Below are positions 49,294-57,335 of a DNA stretch of 64,000 nt, one piece after another. The notes beneath the pieces were generated by a model. It made no database searches. It saw only the letters and a program-made list of their open reading frames with translations, and had not been told where the DNA came from. Numbering within the stretch: the stretch's first letter is position 1; each line of letters begins with the position of its first letter. The position numbers and the translations under genes were made by a program. This DNA comes from Alphaproteobacteria bacterium SS10 (GTDB lineage Bacteria > Pseudomonadota > Alphaproteobacteria > TMED2): assembly GCA_019192455.1 (NCBI GenBank), contig JAHCML010000004.1, positions 139,062 to 203,061 of the forward strand, given 5' to 3'.

Positions 49294-52200
49294 GTGAAGA
49301 ACGCAGCGGCCATCCGTTATGCCGTCGTCATCATCGCGATTGTCGGATGTGCAGCTGCCTTCTGGACTGGTATCCGGAATGCCCTGAAGGCTGATCAAAG
49401 CCTTCAGGAATTCCTGATTGAGGATGTGGTTTGGGCGGCTGCACAGACCCATAGCGAGCTCGTCAGGCTCAGCGCTGAAATTCACGAATATCAACGCATC
49501 AATGATCGTGCCCGGCTATCCCGCCGGGTCGATATTGTTTGGAGCCGGTTAAACGTTTTGCAACGCGGATCAGTGGCAGAATTCCTGGACCAGACCGATC
49601 TTGATGAGGTGCCTAGTCAGCTTGAGCAGGCGCTAGAAGATCTGGATGCCATGCTGGCGCCCGTGTTGCTGAACCAAGCCGGCCATGTTGATTGGACGGC
49701 CGCCAGTGAACTGGTAAACGGACAGGTGATTGCTATCCGGAGCTGGTCTAACAGCGTGCTGCATGCTGAGCAGGGGAGGATGGCGCGTTACGCCAGCCAA
49801 CGTGACAGCGCTTATGGCTATATCATCGCCGCATTTGGTGGGCTGGCCCTGGGCAGTATTCTGTTCATCATTGCGTTTGGTTTGGAGGCGCGAAGTGCCC
49901 GCCGATCCCAAGCAGCGGCGCAAGAGGCGGGTGAACGTGCCAGCGCCGCCGAGCAGCGCCTGATTGACGCGATTGAGGCGCTACCTGAGGGGTTTGCCCT
50001 CTATGACAGCGATGATCGGTTGGTAATCTGCAATAGCCGCTACAAAGAGATCTACAGCCTCGCCGCGCCGGAGATTTATCCCGGCAATACCTTTGAGAAC
50101 ATAATCCGATACGGCGCCGAGCGGGCCGAGTATGTCGAGGCCCAAGGCCGCGTTGATGACTGGGTTCAAGAGCGGCTGGAGATGCATCGCAATCCCGGCC
50201 CACCAATTGAACAGCGGCTAGACGGTGGGCGTTGGCTGCGGATCGAGGAGCGGAAGACCTCAGATGGTGGTGTCGTCGGCTTCCGCATTGATATCTCTGA
50301 GATCAAACGGGCCGAGCAGCTGCTTTTGCGTGCTGAGGAGGCGGCCCAGCTGGGTCACTGGACCTACAATGTTGAGGATGATGAGATTGTCTATTCAGAG
50401 CAGCTTTTGCAGCTTCTGAACCTCCCGGCTGATTCCAAGAACATCGCGCTCGAGACCTTTGCCGAGCTTATCGATGATGGCTATCGGCAGGGCTTCTATG
50501 ACCAGCTGCTGGACTTGGCCTTCACGGGTAAGTCCGCCGAATACATGGCCCGTTTGGTTGGGAACACCGATCGATATCTGTTGCTCAAGATTGTGCCAGA
50601 ACTGGATGCAAAAGGCCGGGTGATCTCGCTGTTCGGCACGGCGCAGGACATCACGGCGAGGCACCTTGCAGAGTTGCGTATGGAAAGCGCCATGCAGCAC
50701 GCACAGGAGGCAGATAAGGCAAAGAGCCAGTTCCTAGCCGTCATGAGCCATGAGATCAGAACCCCGCTCAACGGTCTCATCGGTGCGCTGAACCTGGTCG
50801 GCGATGCAACCGATCCGGGGGAGAACAGCCGCTACATCGACCTCGCGGTACGGAGTGCCAGCCGATTGCGCACGGTGCTGAATGATGTGCTCGACTTCAC
50901 TAGGATTGAGAGCGGGCACCTGAAGATATCTTCTGATCCCTTCGACTTCTCCCGCTTCATTCAGGACACCATGCAGTTCTGGCAGGCCTCTGCCGTCGCG
51001 AAGCAGATTAACTTGAGTTCAGAGGTCGATGCGGAAATCCCACCGACCCTGATCGGCGACCAAATTCGGTTGCGGCAGGTGATCGACAACCTGATCAGCA
51101 ACGCGATTAAGTTCACCCCGGAGGGCGGTGAGGTCACCATCTGCGCCGAGTTCAGCCCGATGGAATGGGCGGTGGCCGATGAGCGCTACCAAATCCGCTT
51201 CCGTATTTTGGACAATGGCCCCGGCCTGGATGAGAGCGTTCGCAGTAAGATTTTCCGCGAATTCGTTCAGGTTGGGTCTATGCAGAACGCGGAATCCCAA
51301 GGTTCCGGCCTTGGTCTTGCCATCTGCCATCGTCTGGTCGGCCTAATGGGTGGTGAGATTGATTTCCGTGCCCGACGGGATGGGGGCACTGAATTCTGGT
51401 TCGATGTGCCCATGCTGGCGATGGATGAGGCCCTTAACCCAATCGAACCACAGCAGGCAGCCCGCCCGAGTGAGGAAGTCACACTGCCCTCAGGCCTGCA
51501 GGTGCTGCTGGCCGAAGACAATTTGACCAGCCAGATCGTTGTGGAGGCAGAGCTGGCCAAACGAGGCTGTGAAGTTACCGTTGTTGGCAATGGCCAAGAC
51601 GCGATGGAGGCCGCCCTGGCTGGCAGCTTCGATGTGGTCCTGATGGATGTCTCGATGCCGGTGATGAGTGGCACGGATGCGACCCAGGCGATCCGCAAGA
51701 GAACCTCTGAGCTGCCGATCATCGCCCTAACGGCCTATGCCAGCCTTAATGAGGCTGAGCAGTTCATTCAGGCAGGCATGAATGCCGTGGTTGCTAAACC
51801 AATCGATTGGTCTGTGCTGACGACCGAAATTAACCGATGCTTGGCCACTGGTACTTCCGGTAGCCAAAGCATTGGCCTGGTCAAACCCGCGCTGTCTGAT
51901 CCGGAGCCTGAGATGTTGAATGATCCGCTAATCGACGCACCGCAACTTACCCAGATGTTGGATGCGCTAAGCGAGGCGGCGATCGAACGCATGTCCGGCC
52001 AGATCGGCCAGGACTTGGCGGGATGTCAGAGCCAACTTCAGGCCGGCGTCGATGATCAGGATTTGGAACAGCTGGAGGCTGGCTCTCACAAGCTTCAAGG
52101 TCTAGCAGGCATCGTCTTTGCTGATCGGTTAAATACCGCCGCTAAGCTTTTGAATGATCAGGCCCGGGCGGGTAATCTCGCAGCCGCGCTCGACGCATCC

Positions 52201-52299
52201 CAGACTGTGCTGCCCTTGATCAGCCAGACCAACCAAGAATTCGATAAGTTCATGGCCTTACGTCAGGCCGGATCTCAGACATTGAGTGCTGACACATGA
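49294..52299 (+). CDS. Hybrid histidine kinase (PAS-PAS-HisKA-HATPase-REC-HPt)
   Basis: 1001 residues from GTG 49294, with GGGGGGT upstream; the frame also opens earlier inside the preceding gene. TM1 about 11-28, a periplasmic sensor of about 145 residues, TM2 about 176-197, coiled linker, two PAS domains (about 220-340 and 345-455), H-box AVMSHEIRTPLNG (His486), ATPase N box NLISNAIKF, G boxes DNGPGLDE and GSGLGLAICH, receiver with Asp785 in LMDVSMPVMSG, and a C-terminal HPt with His932 in AGSHKLQGLAGI. All residues for a four-step phosphorelay are present. It overlaps the activator gene by 4 bp, so the two are surely partners. Confidence 0.93.
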   Translation: MKNAAAIRYAVVIIAIVGCAAAFWTGIRNALKADQSLQEFLIEDVVWAAAQTHSELVRLSAEIHEYQRINDRARLSRRVDIVWSRLNVLQRGSVAEFLDQTDLDEVPSQLEQALEDLDAMLAPVLLNQAGHVDWTAASELVNGQVIAIRSWSNSVLHAEQGRMARYASQRDSAYGYIIAAFGGLALGSILFIIAFGLEARSARRSQAAAQEAGERASAAEQRLIDAIEALPEGFALYDSDDRLVICNSRYKEIYSLAAPEIYPGNTFENIIRYGAERAEYVEAQGRVDDWVQERLEMHRNPGPPIEQRLDGGRWLRIEERKTSDGGVVGFRIDISEIKRAEQLLLRAEEAAQLGHWTYNVEDDEIVYSEQLLQLLNLPADSKNIALETFAELIDDGYRQGFYDQLLDLAFTGKSAEYMARLVGNTDRYLLLKIVPELDAKGRVISLFGTAQDITARHLAELRMESAMQHAQEADKAKSQFLAVMSHEIRTPLNGLIGALNLVGDATDPGENSRYIDLAVRSASRLRTVLNDVLDFTRIESGHLKISSDPFDFSRFIQDTMQFWQASAVAKQINLSSEVDAEIPPTLIGDQIRLRQVIDNLISNAIKFTPEGGEVTICAEFSPMEWAVADERYQIRFRILDNGPGLDESVRSKIFREFVQVGSMQNAESQGSGLGLAICHRLVGLMGGEIDFRARRDGGTEFWFDVPMLAMDEALNPIEPQQAARPSEEVTLPSGLQVLLAEDNLTSQIVVEAELAKRGCEVTVVGNGQDAMEAALAGSFDVVLMDVSMPVMSGTDATQAIRKRTSELPIIALTAYASLNEAEQFIQAGMNAVVAKPIDWSVLTTEINRCLATGTSGSQSIGLVKPALSDPEPEMLNDPLIDAPQLTQMLDALSEAAIERMSGQIGQDLAGCQSQLQAGVDDQDLEQLEAGSHKLQGLAGIVFADRLNTAAKLLNDQARAGNLAAALDASQTVLPLISQTNQEFDKFMALRQAGSQTLSADT

Positions 52300-53738
52300 C
52301 CCAACACCCCGTCCTTCTCGTTGAAGACACCCCGTCCTTATCGGTGGTCTATGAAGATCAGCTGCGCAGCGCTGGCATCGGTTGCGATATGGCTGAAACC
52401 GGGGCGCAGGCCTTAGAGTTCCTCAATCAGCGCAGCTACAAGGCGATCCTTCTTGATCTGAAGCTGCCCGATATGGATGGCTTCGACATCCTGCGAAACC
52501 TCAATGATATGGGAGTGGATAGCGCGGTTATCGTGATCACGGCCCATGGCTCGATGAACATGGCGGTTGAGGCCATGCAGCTGGGCGCGAAGGACTTCCT
52601 GGTGAAGCCCTTTGCCAAGGAACGCCTGATCACAACGGTTAAAAACGCGATTGAGACGGCAACACTCCAGTCTGAGGTCACCTCAATCAAAGAGGACCTG
52701 GGGCGGCCAAGTTTCCAGGGTTTTGTGGGCAGCTCCCTACCGATGCAGGCGATCTATAAGACCATCGCCAGTGTCGCCACCTCAAAGGCCAGTGTCTTCA
52801 TCACCGGCGAGAGCGGCACGGGTAAAGAGGTCTGTGCTGAGGCGATCCACAACGCCAGCCCGCGCCGCACCGAGCCCTTTGTTCCCTTGAATTGCGGTGC
52901 AATCCCGAGCGAGCTTATTGAGTCTGAGATTTTTGGCCATCTGAAGGGTTCCTTCACCGGTGCGACGGCGGATCGTCCGGGGGCCGCATTAATGGCCAAT
53001 AAGGGGACGCTGTTCCTCGATGAAATCTGCGAGATGGACATCAACCTGCAGTCCAAGCTGCTCCGTTTCCTCCAGACCGGCAAGGTGCAGAAGGTTGGGT
53101 CATCCAAGCTTGAGGATGTGGATGTGCGCATTGTCTGCGCAACCAATCGTGACCCCCTGGTCGAGGTTGAGGCTGGCCGGTTTCGTGAAGACCTCTACTA
53201 TCGTCTGCATGTTGTACCGATCCATTTGCCGCCCCTGCGAGAGCGTGCCGGTGATGTGTTGGAGATTGCTGAGGACTTCCTAAAACGCTTCAGCCGTGAA
53301 GAGGGCAAGGCCTTCACTGCCTACACGCCAGAGGCCCAGGATAAGCTGGTTACCTATGGTTGGCCCGGTAATGTAAGGGAGCTTCAGAACGTCATTCGCA
53401 ATGCTGTCGTCTTAAATGAGGGCGAGCAGCTGGATGCCAGTATGATGACATTCAGTGAGCGGAGCGGCCAACCAGCCCCGACACCTATCACGGCGACGCC
53501 GACAATGACGGCGCCAGCGCCATCGGTCGCTGCGGCAACCCCGGCACAGCCAGCCCAAAGCGGCCCAAACTCAGTATCACTGGGCCGCAGCTACAAAGAG
53601 ATTGAACAGGACGTCATTGAGAAGACCATCTCAATGTGCGGTGGCAGTATCCCAAAGGCCGCCAAGCTTCTGCAGCTCAGCCCCTCCACGATTTATCGTA
53701 AGCGTGAGGGCTGGATTGAGGTGACAGCTGGAAGTTGA
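52296..53738 (+). CDS. NtrC-family sigma54-dependent response regulator
   Basis: 480 residues. Receiver with Asp54 in ILLDLKLPDMDG, AAA+ ATPase with Walker A GESGTGKE (about 171-178), sigma54-contact loop GSFTGA (218-223, Ala to Ser relative to GAFTGA), Walker B TLFLDEI, and a C-terminal Fis-type HTH (LGRSYKEIEQDVIEKTI ... PKAAKLLQLSPSTIYRK) after a Pro/Ala-rich linker. In Pseudomonas, AlgB, also of this family, controls algD. Candidate sigma54 promoters with a common palindrome occur before algD, alg44, algA, the SGNH operon and this operon, so it probably drives them all. Convergent with dmdA, 5 bp apart. Confidence 0.93.
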   Translation: MTQHPVLLVEDTPSLSVVYEDQLRSAGIGCDMAETGAQALEFLNQRSYKAILLDLKLPDMDGFDILRNLNDMGVDSAVIVITAHGSMNMAVEAMQLGAKDFLVKPFAKERLITTVKNAIETATLQSEVTSIKEDLGRPSFQGFVGSSLPMQAIYKTIASVATSKASVFITGESGTGKEVCAEAIHNASPRRTEPFVPLNCGAIPSELIESEIFGHLKGSFTGATADRPGAALMANKGTLFLDEICEMDINLQSKLLRFLQTGKVQKVGSSKLEDVDVRIVCATNRDPLVEVEAGRFREDLYYRLHVVPIHLPPLRERAGDVLEIAEDFLKRFSREEGKAFTAYTPEAQDKLVTYGWPGNVRELQNVIRNAVVLNEGEQLDASMMTFSERSGQPAPTPITATPTMTAPAPSVAAATPAQPAQSGPNSVSLGRSYKEIEQDVIEKTISMCGGSIPKAAKLLQLSPSTIYRKREGWIEVTAGS

Positions 53739-53743
53739 TCTGC

Positions 53744-54862
53744 CTAAGCCCAGAACTTCTCGTGCACGACCGCTTCTTGATCGCCGGTGGAGGTTTGGAC
53801 GGTTAGTTCCGTGCCCGGGTCCCAATGGGTCATGCGGATCATGCCGATTGAGACATTGGTATTGAAATCCGGTGACCATACGGCCGAGCTAATCCGGCCA
53901 ACCCGTTTTTGATTACCGTTCTTGTCGGTGGCCATGACCGGCCAATGGCGGTCGCAGGATGGTACTGGATCGCCTTTGATCTCAACTGGGCGGATGGCCT
54001 GAACGGGGCCTTCCTTGTCGACCCGCAACAGGGCATCACGGCCAATGCAGCCAATCGCCGATTGGATGTCGCAGAACCGGTCCAACCCACACTCATGGGG
54101 CGTGTTGTCATCGGTCATATCGTTGCCATAGGACAGCAACCCACCCTCAATCCGCTCGATCAGGTTGGGGCAGCCCGGATGAACGTCGAGGTCGCGCCCG
54201 GCCTCCATCAGCGCATCCCAAACTGGCATGGCATTCTCACTGCCCTCGACATAGACCTCAAAGCCACCCTGCTTAGAGTAGCCGGAGCGGGCGATCGGCA
54301 TCGCCTTGCCACGATGTTCAAAAATGCCGAAGCGGAAGAACTTCAAGTCTTTCACGCTATCGCCGAAGACGCGGGCCATCAGCTCCTCAGCCTTTGGACC
54401 TTGCACGGCGAGGGGGGAGACATCGGGCTCATCCACCAGCACATCAAGGCGCCAGCCATAGGCGATGGCCTTAATCCAAAGCAGTAGGTCGCTATCAGCG
54501 ATGGAGACCCACCATCGATCCTCGGCCAGTTTGATCGCCACCGGGTCATTCAGCATGCCGCCCGTCTCATCAACGATGGGCACGTAGAAGCATTGGCCGG
54601 GGTTCATATGGGTCAGGTTACGCGGGGTCAGCATTTGCATCAACCGCCCGGCATCGGGGCCACGCAACTCAACCTGCCGCTGAACCGCCACATCCCAAAG
54701 CTGCACCGCGGATTTCAGGTGGTGGTAATCCTCTTCCAAGCTACGGAAGACGGTGGGCAGCAACATGTGGTTGTAGACCGTATAGGCCTTAACACCGGCA
54801 GCCTCGACGGCGGCGGAAAACGGGGTGCGGCGAAGCCGGGCGGAGGGGGTGATCAGGACCAT
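53744..54862 (-). CDS. dmdA: Dimethylsulfoniopropionate demethylase
   Basis: Transfers a methyl group from DMSP to tetrahydrofolate, giving 3-methylmercaptopropionate. 372 residues, an aminomethyltransferase (GcvT) fold. DmdA-like stretches are RRTPFSAAVEAAGVKAYTVYNHMLLPTVF at the N-terminus, QCFYVPIVDETGGMLNDPVA, PDVSPLAVQGPKAEELM and GGLLSYGNDMTDDNTPHECGLDRF. These agree with the roseobacter-type enzymes as I remember them, better than with GcvT. The MTHFR-like gene upstream on the same strand would oxidise the 5-methyl-THF product. GcvT-like relatives of other function cannot be excluded without a tree. Confidence 0.83.
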   Translation of the reverse strand: MVLITPSARLRRTPFSAAVEAAGVKAYTVYNHMLLPTVFRSLEEDYHHLKSAVQLWDVAVQRQVELRGPDAGRLMQMLTPRNLTHMNPGQCFYVPIVDETGGMLNDPVAIKLAEDRWWVSIADSDLLLWIKAIAYGWRLDVLVDEPDVSPLAVQGPKAEELMARVFGDSVKDLKFFRFGIFEHRGKAMPIARSGYSKQGGFEVYVEGSENAMPVWDALMEAGRDLDVHPGCPNLIERIEGGLLSYGNDMTDDNTPHECGLDRFCDIQSAIGCIGRDALLRVDKEGPVQAIRPVEIKGDPVPSCDRHWPVMATDKNGNQKRVGRISSAVWSPDFNTNVSIGMIRMTHWDPGTELTVQTSTGDQEAVVHEKFWA

Positions 54863-54969
54863 AGTGCTAGCCCCCGGGCCGATACGGAATGTGGCGTCAT
54901 CTCTATTCTTTCCTCCCTCTGACCACGGGCATTTAGCACGCGGCAGTGGTCATGGCGGCGGCAGCGTCT

Positions 54970-55860
54970 TTATGCGCTGTCCTGCCTTAAGCCCTGCAAC
55001 CAATCCACAGCATGGGTGAGGTCGCCAAACGGGTAAATATGAATTCCGCGCACCAGTGTTTCTTGGGCTGGATCGGCTTGCATTTCAGCAAGCTCCGTTA
55101 AAATGTCATCGGCAGCCCAGCGTCCCAGTAGCTTCATCGAGCTAGGTCGTTTCGCCAGCATTGCGGCGGACGCAGTAACCCCGCATTGAACGGCGTATTT
55201 CAACAGGGTTGGCAGCTTGGCCGGGCCGGGTAGGCCGACATGAACTGGCAGGTCAAACCCCTTATCCAGCAGGTGCCGGTCCCATTTGATCAGTGGCTCG
55301 GTGCTAAAGATGAACTGGGTGACGATCCACATCTCCGCCCCCTTGTCCTTGGCATAGGCGGATTTCACCTCAATCGCGCGGTCGAGCTCAGCGCTATCGG
55401 CATGGGGGTGACCCTCCGGGTGCCCCGCTACCGCAATCCGGGTCATACCGTGCTTAGCCAGTAAACCGGTTTCCAGCACATCCATCGTGCTATCGAAGGG
55501 GCCAGCTGCTGGGTTGGTGTCGCCTGCGATCAACAGCACCGTATCAACGCCATAGCCGGCCAGTTCGGACAGCGTCTCATCGAGCTCCCTCTCACTCTTC
55601 AGCGTGCGGGCCGGAATGTGCGGCACGGGGCGCAGGTCCTGAGCAATTAGCTTCGGTGCGGCACCGGTGGTGGCCTTAATCTCGCTGCCCGGCAGGTAGG
55701 GAATATAAACCTCACTGCCAGCGGCGAGCATCTCACCCAGATTATCCCGCTTGGCGATTTGACCTGCGGTCATCTCAACCGACACGCCGTTGAGCAAGCG
55801 CGCGAGAGCGTCTTGCTTGGTCATCGGCTCGGCGGTGGTGGTTTGGCTGCTATCTGTCAT
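54970..55860 (-). CDS. Methylenetetrahydrofolate reductase-family protein
   Basis: About 296 residues; ATG 55860 is taken as start, an ATG at 55872 is possible and neither has a strong Shine-Dalgarno sequence. The TIM-barrel MTHFR domain is indicated by VEMTAGQIAKRDNL, the AYGVDTVLLIAGDTNPAAGPF-like FAD/folate stretch, AVAGHPEGHP and WIVTQFIFSTEPLIKW. It lies 107 bp upstream of dmdA on the same strand; together they would convert DMSP methyl groups to methylene-THF for C1 oxidation, so its physiological direction may be oxidative. Shorter and more divergent than E. coli MetF, so a role in methionine synthesis is less likely. Confidence 0.75.
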   Translation of the reverse strand: MTDSSQTTTAEPMTKQDALARLLNGVSVEMTAGQIAKRDNLGEMLAAGSEVYIPYLPGSEIKATTGAAPKLIAQDLRPVPHIPARTLKSERELDETLSELAGYGVDTVLLIAGDTNPAAGPFDSTMDVLETGLLAKHGMTRIAVAGHPEGHPHADSAELDRAIEVKSAYAKDKGAEMWIVTQFIFSTEPLIKWDRHLLDKGFDLPVHVGLPGPAKLPTLLKYAVQCGVTASAAMLAKRPSSMKLLGRWAADDILTELAEMQADPAQETLVRGIHIYPFGDLTHAVDWLQGLRQDSA

Positions 55861-55926
55861 GGCACTAACCATAGGTCGCGAAATCTGTCCGGCTAGGCAT
55901 TCAAAACCCAACCTTGATCGCCCCCT

Positions 55927-56463
55927 TTAACTGACCTGACCGGCAAACGCACGCGCCGCGATTTCATACTCTTCCGGCGTGTTGATGTTCAGGAAGCTGT
56001 GGGGAGGGAGGTCAAGCGGTGTGGGTAGGGCCTCAGCACCGTAAAGTGCCCCCAGTTCTCGCATCGTTACAACCTCGCCAGTGTGTGCAGGGCCGTGGAG
56101 GCAGATGGGTAGAATGGATGCTTCAAAGTAACCACTGCGCGCTGACTTGAGGAGCATTTGGCCAAGGGCAATCGGGAACAGCGGCATGTCCACCGGCATG
56201 GCTAGGTAGCGTTGGAAGCCCGGATGATTGTTGATGATGTCCATAATGGCCCGGGCAGGGCCGTTTCCCGGCGTATCATCTGTTGCATAGCGGTAACCGG
56301 GAACATCGCCGCTAACGATAATCTCACTGACGCCGATCTGCTCAAGCAGGGCAACCATATGCTCAATCATCGGGCGACCGTCGAGCATTAGGCTGGTTTT
56401 GTCCTGGCCCATGCGGCGGGAACCGCCACCTGCCAGGATGATGCCGAGTGATTGATTGGTCAT
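55927..56463 (-). CDS. mobA: Molybdenum cofactor guanylyltransferase
   Basis: 178 residues. Nucleotidyltransferase motif GIILAGGGSRRMGQDKTSLMLDGRPMIEH at the N-terminus, DDTPGNGPARAIMDII and MPVDMPLFP, and a closing FLNINTPEEYEIA, all as in MobA. Links GMP to molybdopterin for bis-MGD enzymes. It is 66 bp upstream of the MTHFR-like gene on the same strand, though the pathways are unrelated. Confidence 0.88.
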   Translation of the reverse strand: MTNQSLGIILAGGGSRRMGQDKTSLMLDGRPMIEHMVALLEQIGVSEIIVSGDVPGYRYATDDTPGNGPARAIMDIINNHPGFQRYLAMPVDMPLFPIALGQMLLKSARSGYFEASILPICLHGPAHTGEVVTMRELGALYGAEALPTPLDLPPHSFLNINTPEEYEIAARAFAGQVS

Positions 56464-56537
56464 TGTGCCCTTGATCCCTGGCCCTGATCGCCGATATGCC
56501 AGGCTTGCCGATTTCCCGAAGCTAGTTGAGCGTCACC

Positions 56538-57308
56538 ATGGATTACCTCGCCGATAAAGTCATCATCATCACCGGTGCGAGTAAGGGCATCGGCGCTGCC
56601 GCCGCCGAGTACCTCGCGGATAAGGGCGCGAAGGTTGTGGTGGCCGCCCGCAGCGCCAGTGCGCTGGAAGAGCTTGTAGCCTCAATCAAGGATGCCGGTG
56701 GCATTGCCCAGGCGGTCGCCTGCGATGTCAGTGACTACACCCAGGTTAAGGCGCTCGCCGAAACAACCAAGCAAGCCTATGGCCGTATTGATGTGCTGGT
56801 GAACAATGCTGGCATCATTGATCCGGTTGCCCGGATGGATGAGATTGACCCAGCCGATTGGGACAAGGTTATCGATATCAATGTGAAGGGTGTGTTCTAT
56901 GCCGCCCATTCTGTTCTTCCCGCCATGTTGGCCGAGGGGGCAGGCACGATCATCAACATCAGCTCAGGCGCGGCCTATAACGCCCTAGAGGGGTGGAGCC
57001 ATTATTGCGCTAGCAAGGCGGCCGTTCTGTCCTTAACCCGCTCGCTCCATAAAGAGTATTCCGAGCATGGTATTCGGGCGGTCGGCTTGAGCCCTGGTAC
57101 GGTAGCAACCGATATGCAGCGGACGATCAAGTCGTCGGGTGTAAACCCGGTTTCCCAGATGGATTTTGCGCAGCATATTCCAGCCGAATGGGTGGCGAAG
57201 GCGATTGCCTATCTCTGCAACCCTGTGGCCAACCTACCCTTGGGCGCTGATTTTACGCTGAAGACGGATGCCGAACGGGCGGCGGTTGGCCTCCCACCGG
57301 TTGGCTGA
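56538..57308 (+). CDS. Short-chain dehydrogenase/reductase
   Basis: 256 residues from ATG 56538; a TTG four codons earlier is in frame. The NAD(P) motif TGASKGIG (about 11-18), NNAG (about 87), ISSGAAYN and the catalytic YCASK (Tyr about 156, Lys 160) are intact. It belongs to the classical SDR class; the substrate cannot be told. It runs 27 bp ahead of glpD on the same strand and may be co-transcribed, though the link to glycerol metabolism is not clear. Confidence 0.85.
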   Translation: MDYLADKVIIITGASKGIGAAAAEYLADKGAKVVVAARSASALEELVASIKDAGGIAQAVACDVSDYTQVKALAETTKQAYGRIDVLVNNAGIIDPVARMDEIDPADWDKVIDINVKGVFYAAHSVLPAMLAEGAGTIINISSGAAYNALEGWSHYCASKAAVLSLTRSLHKEYSEHGIRAVGLSPGTVATDMQRTIKSSGVNPVSQMDFAQHIPAEWVAKAIAYLCNPVANLPLGADFTLKTDAERAAVGLPPVG

Positions 57309-57335
57309 GCGGCATTGCCCCGTTAAGCTTTCAGC

